NCBI RefSeq assembly: GCF_025398155.2
Contig: NZ_CP104562.2
Span: 2,356,001-2,420,000 of the forward strand
Origin: Roseateles amylovorans
GTDB lineage: Bacteria > Pseudomonadota > Gammaproteobacteria > Burkholderiales > Burkholderiaceae_C
Direction of reading: 5' to 3'
DNA: 64,000 nucleotides
The position numbers and the translations under genes are program-made. The stretch's first letter is position 1. Each line of letters starts with the position of its first letter. The notes under the pieces are model-generated. The model was not told the origin of the DNA. It did no database searches and saw only the letters and a program-made list of their open reading frames with translations. Shown here piece by piece: positions 45,431 through 55,342 of the stretch.

Positions 45431-45458
45431 TTTATCGATCTCTAACTTCCAGCGGCAA
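45431..45458 (-). promoter_or_regulatory. Candidate promoter of the giant repeat-protein gene
   Basis: On the minus strand, TTGCCG and GATAAA are separated by 16 bases, each matching four of six positions of the -35 and -10 consensus. It is the best candidate in the region but weak. Confidence 0.3.
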
Positions 45459-46108
45459 GCCGCTTCGGGATGCCGTCATTCGGGTTTTCGGACGCTGAAT
45501 GACAAACTTGAGCTAGCCCGGACATGGTATGGCTCACTTCTTTACGTTGAAGCAAACAAAAGGGCGTGGAGTCGGCCTCAGTTCACGCTTACATGTCAGA
45601 CGTAAAGCCCGCGAATGCGGGGTCAGAGTGGCTGGACAAGATCGACGTTCATCCCGCGTTCATCGGGGTTGTCGGCGATTCGGCCCGGAACTTGAGCGCG
45701 GCGATGTCTTCACAGACCTGTAACAGAGCGGGCGAAATCCGCCGCCCGTGATGGATGTCTCAAACCGGCCGGGCATATCTCGATAACTATCTCGCGCGGG
45801 TTTGTGACCTCCGTGAAAAGGTTGGCAAACGGCGCCGAAGGAGATGTCGGCAAGAATCCCGAAAGTTCTTCTGATTCTCCAAAAAGGTCTTTCAAAACGA
45901 CGTTTGGAAGGTCGTTGCAAAGGCGGAGGAACGGACATTCAAATCCGATCGAAGAACAAAAGCATTCAGGCGGCGTTGATCTCGCGTTCAGGGATGACGA
46001 TTCCGTGATCGAGTTGGCCATTCGGTGGGGAAGGGCGTCGTGGCGACGCGACCGCCTCGGCCTCCGAGGGGCGTCGTCGGTCGACCGGGCTTGCCCGTCG
46101 GGCCGACC
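45459..46108. other. Lower-GC spacer upstream of the giant gene
   Basis: About 650 bp, clearly lower in GC than its neighbours from about 45520 to 46000. Several short frames exist on both strands; only the one at 45710-46021 (listed separately) reads like a protein. The rest shows nothing I can name. Confidence 0.5.
45710..46021 (-). CDS. Possible small hypothetical protein or gene remnant
   Basis: A 103-residue frame starting MANSITESSSLNARSTPPEC. The middle (LPNVVLKDLFGESEELSGFL, then FANLFTEVTNPREIVIEI) has normal soluble-protein composition. There is no clear ribosome site, and the C-terminal 20 residues look out of frame for a protein. It could be a decayed gene in transferred DNA. No family recognised. 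Confidence 0.25.
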   Translation of the reverse strand: MANSITESSSLNARSTPPECFCSSIGFECPFLRLCNDLPNVVLKDLFGESEELSGFLPTSPSAPFANLFTEVTNPREIVIEICPAGLRHPSRAADFARSVTGL

Positions 46109-46783
46109 TCAATCGGCCGCGTGCTGAGTTGCTCGGAGGCCGTTGTCGAAATGTCGACGCACCAACTCGGCGCTGCGCACGGCGTCGCCCGCCAGGATGG
46201 CCGCCAGGATGTCGCGGTGCTCCTGCAGCGATTCCTGCAGCCGTCCCTGCATGAACAGCGAGTGATGGCGGTTGAGCTTCATCACCCGGCGCAGGTCGGT
46301 GATGAACTGCATGCGCCAGCGATTGCCGTCGATCTCGATGATGCGCAGGTGAAAGCGCTCATTGGCGGCGAAGAAGCGCTCGCGCTCGTCCAGCGCGGCC
46401 TCGAGTTCGTCATGCAGCGACTGCAGCTCGACCCGCTGCGCCTCGTCGGCCGCCTGCGCCACCTGGGCGGCGGCGTCGCTCTCCAGCAGCGAGAGGAGTT
46501 GGTAGGCCTCGCGCACGTCCCGCTCCGACATCTCGGTCACATAGGCGCCGCGGCGCACCCGCATGGTCACCAGGCCTTCGCTGGCCAGCACCTTCAGCGC
46601 TTCCCGCATGGGCGTGCGGCTGATGCCGAGTTCGGCGCAGAGCTTGAGCTCGTCAATCCAGCTGCCGGGTTCCAGCTCGCGCGCAAAGATGCGCTGGCGC
46701 AGCCGCTCGGCGACCTCTTCATAGAGGGCGCGGGGTGCAAGCGGGGTCAGCGGGCCAGGGGCCGGCGAGGCGGAGGTCGACAT
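46109..46783 (-). CDS. GntR-family regulator with FCD effector domain
   Basis: Residues about 18-82 form the winged helix-turn-helix (LYEEVAERLRQRIFARELEP; LGISRTPMREALKVLASEGL). The rest is the all-helical FCD ligand domain (YQLLSLLESDAAAQVAQAAD; NERFHLRIIEIDGNRWRMQF with metal-site His). The ATG at 46783 gives the usual N-terminus; the frame continues further upstream but overlaps the divergent gene. Product 224 residues. It is divergent from the methylmalonyl-CoA mutase gene and separated by a perfect palindrome. It probably represses that cassette until a propionyl-CoA or related organic-acid signal appears; the effector is inferred from position only. Confidence 0.9.
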   Translation of the reverse strand: MSTSASPAPGPLTPLAPRALYEEVAERLRQRIFARELEPGSWIDELKLCAELGISRTPMREALKVLASEGLVTMRVRRGAYVTEMSERDVREAYQLLSLLESDAAAQVAQAADEAQRVELQSLHDELEAALDERERFFAANERFHLRIIEIDGNRWRMQFITDLRRVMKLNRHHSLFMQGRLQESLQEHRDILAAILAGDAVRSAELVRRHFDNGLRATQHAAD

Positions 46784-46794
46784 GGATGTCGGAA

Positions 46795-46820
46795 GCGGGT
46801 GAAAAAAGCGGGTGAAAAAA
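46795..46820. repeat. 13-bp direct repeat
   Basis: GCGGGTGAAAAAA occurs twice head to tail at 46795-46807 and 46808-46820, followed by GCGG. It lies just upstream of the GntR-family gene, within its leader or promoter. Confidence 0.8.
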
Positions 46821-46851
46821 GCGGTTGGAGGCTGGAGTGTAATCAAACCTG

Positions 46852-46869
46852 AATTCATAATTATGAATT
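46852..46869. promoter_or_regulatory. 18-bp palindrome, probable GntR operator
   Basis: AATTCATAATTATGAATT is a perfect palindrome, AT-rich in a very GC-rich region. It sits between the divergent GntR and mutase genes, 38 bp ahead of the mutase start. GntR regulators bind short AT-rich inverted repeats near their own promoter, so this is the natural operator candidate. Confidence 0.7.
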
Positions 46870-46907
46870 GGCGCGGCGCTATGATCTGCCGCTTCCAGGA
46901 GTCCGCC

Positions 46908-49232
<2,325 letters not shown>

Positions 49233-49246
49233 GCGGAACCCACGCC

Positions 49247-50428
49247 GTGAATCGTTCGTCACCGGCTTCCCATCCGCTGGCTGCCGCGCTGCTCGGCGGG
49301 CCTGGACCGGCCCAGCGTCGCGCGGTGGCCAAGGCCATCACGCTGCTGGAGTCCACCCGGGCGGACCATCGCGCCCAGGCCGATGCGCTGCTCACCGAAT
49401 TGCTGCCCCACACCGGGCGCTCGCTGCGGCTGGGCATCTCCGGTGTGCCGGGGGTGGGCAAGAGCACCTTCATCGAGGCGCTGGGCCTGTCGCTGATCGC
49501 GCAGGGCCACCGGGTGGCGGTGCTGGCGGTGGATCCGTCGAGCTCGCTGTCGGGCGGCTCCATCCTCGGCGACAAGACGCGGATGGAGCGGCTCTCGATG
49601 GATGAGCGCGCCTACATCCGCCCCAGCCCGGCCAGCGGCACGCTGGGCGGCGTGGCGGAGAAAACCCGCGAGGCGATGCTGGTCTGCGAGGCGGCGGGCC
49701 ATGACATCGTGATCGTCGAGACGGTGGGCGTGGGTCAGAGCGAAACCGCGGTGGCGGGCATGACCGACATGTACTGTCTGCTGCAACTGCCCAATGCCGG
49801 CGACGACCTGCAGGCGATCAAGAAAGGCGTGATGGAGCTCGCCGATCTGGTCGTCATCAACAAGGCCGACCTGGACGCCGCTGCGGCGACCCGGGCCCAG
49901 GCGCATATCACCTCGTCGCTTCGTCTGCACGGTTGGCGCGGCCGGAGCGAGCGCGTCGGGCGCCCTGACCGCCCCGACCGCGGCGACCCTGCGGCACCGC
50001 CCGCCGATCCTCACGAGACCACGGCCTGGCAGCCGCGGGTGCTGCGGATCTCGGCGTTGAAGGCCGAGGGCATCGACGCGTTCTGGCAGGCGGTGACCGA
50101 CTTCCATTCACAGCAACAGGCCAATGGCGGCTTCGACGACAAGCGCCGGCATCAATCGCTTGCCTGGATGTGGGACCGCATCCAGGCGGGGCTGAAGCAG
50201 CAGTTCAAATCCGCGTCCGCAGTGCGTGAGGCGCTGGCGGACACCACGGCGCGGGTGCTCGACGGGCAGTTGGCCGCCTCCACGGCCGCCCGTGAACTGC
50301 TGGCGATCTTTTCCGGTGACCGGAGCGCTCCGCTGCGCCCGGTGCCGACCGTTCCCCAGGACACAGACCCAGGCCCGCATCCGGACCGGATGCCAGGCCC
50401 AGACCAAGAGGACCGACGACATGCATGA
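49247..50428 (+). CDS. meaB: Methylmalonyl-CoA mutase-associated GTPase MeaB (ArgK family)
   Basis: G-protein chaperone that protects and reloads the mutase with adenosylcobalamin. Walker A GVPGVGKSTFIEALG lies near residues 66-80; VLAVDPSSSLSGGSILGDKT, VIVETVGVGQSET (G3 region) and VVINKADLD (NKxD) follow. A Pro/Asp/Arg-rich insertion between about 228 and 260 and a Pro-rich C-terminal tail make it longer (393 residues) than common MeaB (about 330). The start is a GTG at 49247. The stop overlaps the next gene by 8 bp. Its place between mutase and carboxylase genes confirms the role. Confidence 0.95.
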   Translation: MNRSSPASHPLAAALLGGPGPAQRRAVAKAITLLESTRADHRAQADALLTELLPHTGRSLRLGISGVPGVGKSTFIEALGLSLIAQGHRVAVLAVDPSSSLSGGSILGDKTRMERLSMDERAYIRPSPASGTLGGVAEKTREAMLVCEAAGHDIVIVETVGVGQSETAVAGMTDMYCLLQLPNAGDDLQAIKKGVMELADLVVINKADLDAAAATRAQAHITSSLRLHGWRGRSERVGRPDRPDRGDPAAPPADPHETTAWQPRVLRISALKAEGIDAFWQAVTDFHSQQQANGGFDDKRRHQSLAWMWDRIQAGLKQQFKSASAVREALADTTARVLDGQLAASTAARELLAIFSGDRSAPLRPVPTVPQDTDPGPHPDRMPGPDQEDRRHA

Positions 50429-51953
50429 CATTCAACAGATGCTCGAGGCCAAGCGCGAGAAGGCGCGACAGGGCGGCGGTGAGAAGCGCATTGCCGCGCA
50501 GCATGCCAAGGGCAAGCTGACCGCGCGTGAGCGGCTGGATCTGCTGTTCGATGACGGCACCTTCGAAGAGTGGGACATGTTCGTCGAGCACCGCTGCGTG
50601 GACTTCGGCATGGCCGACAACAAGATCCCGGGCGACGGCGTGGTGATCGGCTACGGCATGATCAATGGCCGCATGGCCTTCGCCTACAGCCAGGACTTCA
50701 CCGTCTTCGGCGGTGCGCTGTCCGAGGCGCATGCCGAGAAGATCTGCAAGGTGATGGACCAGGCGATGAAGGTCGGCGCGCCGGTGATCGGCCTGAACGA
50801 TTCCGGCGGCGCCCGCATCCAGGAGGGCGTGGCCTCGCTGGGCGGTTATGCGGAGGTGTTCCAGCGCAATGTGATGGCGTCCGGCGTGATCCCGCAGATC
50901 AGCATGATCATGGGGCCGTGTGCCGGCGGCGCGGTGTATTCGCCGGCCATGACCGACTTCATCTTCATGGTCAAGGACAGCAGCTACATGTTCGTCACCG
51001 GCCCCGAGGTGGTGAAGACGGTGACCCATGAGGAGGTCACCGCGGAGGAACTGGGCGGCGCATCCACCCACACCTGCAAGAGCGGCGTGGCCGACCTGTC
51101 CTTCGACAATGATGTCGAAGCGATCCTGATGCTGCGGCGCTTCTTCAACTACCTGCCGTTGAACAACCGCGAGAAGGCCCCGTGCCGACCCAGCGGCGAT
51201 CCGGGGGCGCGGCTGGATTACTCGCTGGACACGCTGGTGCCGGAGAACCCGAACAAGCCCTACGACATGAAGGAGCTGATCCTCAAGGTGGTGGACGACG
51301 GCGACTTCTTCGAGCTGCAGCCCGATTACGCGAAGAACATCCTCACCGGTTTTGCGCGGATGGATGGCCAGACCATCGGCATCGTGGCCAATCAGCCGCT
51401 GGTGCTGGCGGGCTGCCTGGACATCAAGAGCAGCATCAAGGCCGCGCGGTTCGTGCGGTTCTGCGATGCGTTCAGCATTCCGGTGGTGACCTTCGTCGAT
51501 GTGCCGGGCTTCATGCCGGGCACCAGCCAGGAGTACGGCGGCATCATCAAGCATGGCGCCAAGCTGCTGTATGCCTATGCCGAATGCACCGTGCCCAAGG
51601 TGACGGTGATCACCCGCAAGGCCTATGGCGGTGCGTATGACGTGATGAGCTCCAAGCACCTGCGCGGCGATGTCAACTTCGCCTGGCCGAATGCGGAGAT
51701 CGCTGTGATGGGCGCCAAGGGCGCGGTGGAGATCATCTTCCGCGAGGACAAGCACGATCCCGCCAAGCTGGCCGCGCGGGAGGCGGAGTACAAGGCGCGG
51801 TTTGCCAATCCGTTCGTGGCGGGCGCGCGGGGCTTCATTGATGACGTCATCCAGCCGCATGAAACCCGCAAGCGCATCAGCCGGTCGCTGGCGATGCTGA
51901 AGGACAAGAAGCTGGAGAACCCGTGGCGCAAGCACGGCAACATCCCGTTGTAG
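50421..51953 (+). CDS. pccB: Propionyl-CoA carboxylase, carboxyltransferase (beta) subunit
   Basis: Transfers carboxyl from biotin to propionyl-CoA, giving methylmalonyl-CoA. Typical start (MHDIQQMLEAKREKARQGGG), GKLTARERLDLLFDDGTFEE, acyl-CoA pocket GLNDSGGARIQEGVASLGGY, MGPCAGGAVYSPAMTDFI, and in the second half FVDVPGFMPGTSQEYGGIIK and TRKAYGGAYDVMSSKHLRGD. Length 510, normal. The ATG at 50421 has AGAGGA at 50407-50412; the frame is open further upstream inside meaB. Asp in the GFMPG-Gly region context suits propionyl- over acetyl-CoA, but specificity is inferred mainly from the mutase cluster. Confidence 0.95.
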   Translation: MHDIQQMLEAKREKARQGGGEKRIAAQHAKGKLTARERLDLLFDDGTFEEWDMFVEHRCVDFGMADNKIPGDGVVIGYGMINGRMAFAYSQDFTVFGGALSEAHAEKICKVMDQAMKVGAPVIGLNDSGGARIQEGVASLGGYAEVFQRNVMASGVIPQISMIMGPCAGGAVYSPAMTDFIFMVKDSSYMFVTGPEVVKTVTHEEVTAEELGGASTHTCKSGVADLSFDNDVEAILMLRRFFNYLPLNNREKAPCRPSGDPGARLDYSLDTLVPENPNKPYDMKELILKVVDDGDFFELQPDYAKNILTGFARMDGQTIGIVANQPLVLAGCLDIKSSIKAARFVRFCDAFSIPVVTFVDVPGFMPGTSQEYGGIIKHGAKLLYAYAECTVPKVTVITRKAYGGAYDVMSSKHLRGDVNFAWPNAEIAVMGAKGAVEIIFREDKHDPAKLAAREAEYKARFANPFVAGARGFIDDVIQPHETRKRISRSLAMLKDKKLENPWRKHGNIPL

Positions 51954-51956
51954 TTT

Positions 51957-52052
51957 TGGGCCCCCCAGTCGCTTCCGCTCCTGCCCCCAGGGGGCGCCAT
52001 CCAGCGGCCCGGCAAAGCCGGATCCGCGGACGTGGCTTGACGATGGCCGGGC
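51957..52052. repeat. Probable dispersed intergenic repeat between pccB and pccA
   Basis: GGGCCCCCCAGTCGCTTCCG and the following GC-rich inverted segments (CCCCCAGGGGG, CCGGCAAAGCCGG) fill the first part of the 265-bp gap. The pattern resembles intergenic repeats I remember from Comamonadaceae and relatives; only one copy is in this window. The rest of the gap is GT-rich and holds the pccA ribosome site. Confidence 0.4.
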
Positions 52053-52218
52053 TGCGCCGGCCGGTGGGGCCGGGAGGGCTGCACGGCGGTTGGCGATGGC
52101 TGGGGTGAGGCGCTTTGTGGGGCGCTTGTGGGGTGGTGGAGACGTTGTGTGGTCTTGAGTGCGATGGTGGGCCTGTGGCTGCGCTGGCGGACTGAACCTG
52201 CTGAGATAGGGAATTGAG

Positions 52219-54273
52219 ATGTTCAAGAAGATCCTGGTGGCGAATCGCGGTGAGATTGCGTGTCGCGTGATCAAGACGGCGAGAAAAATGGGCATCGCGA
52301 CGGTCGCGGTGTATTCGGAAGCCGACAAGGACGCGCGCCATGTCGAGTTGGCCGACGAGGCCGTGTTGCTGGGCCCCGCGCCGTCACGCGAGTCCTATCT
52401 GGTGGCCGACAAGATCATCGCGGCCGCCAAGCAGACCGGCGCCGAAGCGATCCATCCCGGCTATGGTTTCCTGTCCGAGAACGAGGACTTCGCGCGTCGC
52501 GTCGAGGAAGAAGGCCTGGTGTTCATCGGCCCCAAGCACCATTCGATCGCGGCCATGGGCGACAAGATCGCGTCCAAGAAGCTCGCCAGTGAAGCAAAGG
52601 TCAACACCATCCCCGGCCACAACGAGCCCATCCTCTCCGCCGAAGAAGCAGTGACGATCGCCCAGCGCGTCGGCTATCCGGTGATGATCAAGGCCAGCGC
52701 CGGCGGCGGTGGCAAGGGCCTGCGCGTGGCCTTCAACGACAAGGACTGTTTCGACGGGTTCACCAGCTGCCGCAACGAGGCCCGCGCCAGCTTCGGCGAC
52801 GACCGCGTGTTCATGGAGAAGTTTGTCGAGCAGCCCCGCCACATCGAGATCCAGGTGCTCGGCGATGCGCAAGGCCATGTGGTCTATCTGTGGGAACGGG
52901 AATGCTCGATCCAGCGCCGTCATCAGAAGGTGATCGAGGAAGCGCCGTCACCCTTCATCAGCGAAGCCACCCGGCGCGCCATGGGCGAGCAGGCGGTGGC
53001 TCTCGCCCAGGCGGTGAAGTACCAGAGCGCCGGTACGGTGGAGTTCGTGGTCGGCAAGGACCAGTCCTTCTACTTCCTGGAGATGAACACCCGCCTTCAG
53101 GTGGAGCATCCGGTCACCGAATGCATCACCGGTCTGGACCTGGTGGAGCTGATGATCCGCGTCGCCGCCGGTGAACCGCTGCCGTTCACCCAGCAGGACA
53201 TCCAGCGCGATGGCTGGGCAATCGAATGCCGCATCAATGCCGAAGATCCGTTCCGCAACTTCCTCCCGTCCACCGGCCGCCTGGTGAAGTACCAGCCGCC
53301 CGAAACGTCGATGGAGGCTGCCGGTGACGAACGCTTCGGCGTGCGGGTGGACACCGGCGTCTACGAGGGCGGCGAAATCCCGATGTTCTACGACTCGATG
53401 ATCGCCAAGCTGATCGTGCATGGTCGCGACCGGGAGGACGCCATCGCGAAGATGCGCGAGGCGCTCAACGGCTTCGTGATCCGCGGGATCTCCAGCAACA
53501 TCCCGTTCCAGTCGGCGCTGCTGGCGCATCCGGATTTCCGCAGCGGCAACTTCAACACCGGTTTCATCGCCCAGCACTACAGCGGCGGCTTCCATGCCGA
53601 AGATGTGCCGCATGACGATCCGGACTTCCTGGTGGCCCTGGCCGGCTTCATCCGGCGCAAGGCACGCGAGCGCGAGGCCGGCATCACCGGCCAGTTGCGC
53701 GGGCATGAGGTGCGGATCGAGCACGACCATGTGGCGGTGGTCCACGAAGGCGAGGGCCGCTATCGCCGTCATCCGCTGAGCATCACCGAATACGTCGGCG
53801 CGCTGGGTGAGGCGCTGGTGAAGGTCGGCGGGCCCCAGGGACGGACCTATCGCATCGTCAGTCTCTCGCGGCTGAACGACATCCGCATCGTCGGCACGGT
53901 CAATGGTCAGCCCTTCGTGGCCCAGGCCGAGCGCGGCACGCCGAAGGCGCCGCTTGCTTATCGCATCCAGCACAGCGGTCGGGCGATCGAGGTGACGGTG
54001 TTGTCACCGCGCGCCGCTGAGCTGCAGGCGCTCATGCCCTACAAGGCGCCGCCGGACACCAGCAAGCTGCTGCTGTCGCCGATGCCGGGCCTGCTGGTGA
54101 ACATCGCGGTGCAGCCGGGCCAGGTGGTGCAGGCGGGCGAGCGTCTGGCGGTGATCGAGGCGATGAAGATGGAGAACATCCTCACCGCCAGCCAGGACGT
54201 GACGGTGGCCGAGGTGCTGGCCAAGGTCGGTGAGAGTCTGGCGGTGGACCAATCCATCCTTCGGTTCGAGTGA
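52219..54273 (+). CDS. pccA: Propionyl-CoA carboxylase, biotin carboxylase/carrier (alpha) subunit
   Basis: ATP-dependent carboxylation of biotin. The biotin carboxylase part runs to about residue 445 (MFKKILVANRGEIACRVIKT; IHPGYGFLSENEDFARRVEE; KASAGGGGKGLRVAFND; FLEMNTRLQVEHPVTE). A beta-rich BT domain follows, and the biotinyl domain is at the end with K650 in EAMKMEN. Length 684 residues, as for the alpha subunit of propionyl-CoA carboxylase. The start at 52219 follows AGGGAA. It is separated from pccB by 265 bp, so a second promoter is possible, but the gene order fits one pathway. Confidence 0.95.
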   Translation: MFKKILVANRGEIACRVIKTARKMGIATVAVYSEADKDARHVELADEAVLLGPAPSRESYLVADKIIAAAKQTGAEAIHPGYGFLSENEDFARRVEEEGLVFIGPKHHSIAAMGDKIASKKLASEAKVNTIPGHNEPILSAEEAVTIAQRVGYPVMIKASAGGGGKGLRVAFNDKDCFDGFTSCRNEARASFGDDRVFMEKFVEQPRHIEIQVLGDAQGHVVYLWERECSIQRRHQKVIEEAPSPFISEATRRAMGEQAVALAQAVKYQSAGTVEFVVGKDQSFYFLEMNTRLQVEHPVTECITGLDLVELMIRVAAGEPLPFTQQDIQRDGWAIECRINAEDPFRNFLPSTGRLVKYQPPETSMEAAGDERFGVRVDTGVYEGGEIPMFYDSMIAKLIVHGRDREDAIAKMREALNGFVIRGISSNIPFQSALLAHPDFRSGNFNTGFIAQHYSGGFHAEDVPHDDPDFLVALAGFIRRKAREREAGITGQLRGHEVRIEHDHVAVVHEGEGRYRRHPLSITEYVGALGEALVKVGGPQGRTYRIVSLSRLNDIRIVGTVNGQPFVAQAERGTPKAPLAYRIQHSGRAIEVTVLSPRAAELQALMPYKAPPDTSKLLLSPMPGLLVNIAVQPGQVVQAGERLAVIEAMKMENILTASQDVTVAEVLAKVGESLAVDQSILRFE

Positions 54274-54283
54274 GGCGCCCGCC

Positions 54284-54817
54284 ATGACTGCATCCAAGGT
54301 GACTGCATCCAACGAGACCGCATCCAACGTGACGGCATCGCACATGACCGCATCGAACCACAAGCCATACCGCATCCTCGGCATCCAGCAGATCGCCATC
54401 GGCGGCCCCGACAAGTCGGCGCTGCGCAAGCTGTGGGTGGATGTGCTGGGCCTGACGGTGACCGGCCACTTCGTCTCCGAGCGGGAGAATGTCGACGAGG
54501 ACATCTGCACCATCGGCAGCGGTCCGCACAAGGTCGAGGTGGACCTGATGCAGCCGCTGGATCCCGAGAAGAAGCCGGCGGTGCATGCCACGCCGCTCAA
54601 CCATGTCGGCCTGTGGGTGGACGATCTGCCCAAGGCGGTGGAATGGATGACGGCGCACGGCGTGCGCTTCGCGCCGGGCGGCATCCGCAAGGGCGCGGCG
54701 GGCTACGACATCTGCTTCATTCATCCGAAAAGCAATGAAGCGTTTCCGATCGGCGGGGAAGGGGTGCTGATCGAGCTGGTGCAGGCGCCTCCGGAGGTGG
54801 TGGCGGCGTTGGGGTGA
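54284..54817 (+). CDS. VOC-family protein, methylmalonyl-CoA epimerase or glyoxalase-like
   Basis: Vicinal-oxygen-chelate fold in two halves: YRILGIQQIAIGGPDKSALR with KVEVDLMQPLDPEKKPAV, then LNHVGLWVDDLPKAVEWMTA with VLIELVQAP. Metal ligands expected: His in the second half (LNHVG) and the final Glu (LIELV) are present, but the first-strand His is replaced by Gln (IQQIAI). Position after the propionyl-CoA carboxylase genes suggests methylmalonyl-CoA epimerase; the missing His makes this uncertain. The first ~20 residues are a pentapeptide repeat of the TASN type, encoded by an imperfect 15-bp repeat (54284-54360). Translation could start at any of several sites, for example ATG 54284 or 54344. 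Product 177 residues from 54284. Confidence 0.75.
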   Translation: MTASKVTASNETASNVTASHMTASNHKPYRILGIQQIAIGGPDKSALRKLWVDVLGLTVTGHFVSERENVDEDICTIGSGPHKVEVDLMQPLDPEKKPAVHATPLNHVGLWVDDLPKAVEWMTAHGVRFAPGGIRKGAAGYDICFIHPKSNEAFPIGGEGVLIELVQAPPEVVAALG

Positions 54818-54874
54818 TCGGGGGTCAAGCTTTGCTGGCATCTGCCGATATCCAGGGATACCGCAGAGACCGCC

Positions 54875-55273
54875 ATGAACGTTTCCATCCCCTCCGCCCA
54901 AGCGTCCACTGGCGCGTCGTCCTCCGGCAGCGCCGGCAGCTCAAGCGGTGATTCTCAGATCGCCCGTCTGCAGAACCAGCTCAAGCAGTTGCAACGCCAG
55001 CAGAAGGAAGCCGCCAGCGATTCCAGCGGCAGCGACAAGGCCAAGCAGGATCGTCAGAAACTGCTCCAGGCCCAGATCCAGGTGGTGATGCAGCAGATCA
55101 GCAGCCTGCAGGCGGAGCAGGCCAAGGCGTCGCAGTCGTCGGCCAGCGCGACGCCGGTGGCCGCCACGGCGGGCAGCAACGCGGATGCAGACGCCGGTGC
55201 AAACGCAGGGCCAGCGAGTGCCGCACCGTCCGTCGGATCGACGATGGGTGCCTATCTCGATACCTACGCCTGA
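54875..55273 (+). CDS. Small coiled-coil protein, FlxA-like
   Basis: 132 residues. A Ser/Gly-rich start (to about 28), a Gln/Lys-rich heptad region (IARLQNQLKQLQRQQKEAAS; LLQAQIQVVMQQISSLQAEQ) that will form a coiled coil, and an Ala/Ser/Pro-rich end finishing GAYLDTYA. No signal peptide. The arrangement, with the LQxQLKxLQ pattern and a short conserved C-terminus, is that of FlxA-like proteins. Their function is poorly known. It stands alone between the VOC gene and a convergent gene. Confidence 0.6.
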   Translation: MNVSIPSAQASTGASSSGSAGSSSGDSQIARLQNQLKQLQRQQKEAASDSSGSDKAKQDRQKLLQAQIQVVMQQISSLQAEQAKASQSSASATPVAATAGSNADADAGANAGPASAAPSVGSTMGAYLDTYA

Positions 55274-55342
55274 CCGTCCTGCGACTTCCCTCTGCGCCGC
55301 AGCGACACCGGTTCAGCGATCGGCGTCGTCACAGGCGCACGG

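Noticed and set aside
34267..45498. A 3743-codon open frame on the + strand opposite the giant repeat genes
   Set aside because: It is antisense to two genes with good domain evidence. Its peptide is a Gly/Gln/Arg repeat produced by the same 24-bp DNA repeat, has no domain and spans the gap between both genes.
54875..55273. Coiled-coil protein as a flagellar component
   Set aside because: No flagellar genes nearby; the FlxA-like label describes similarity only.
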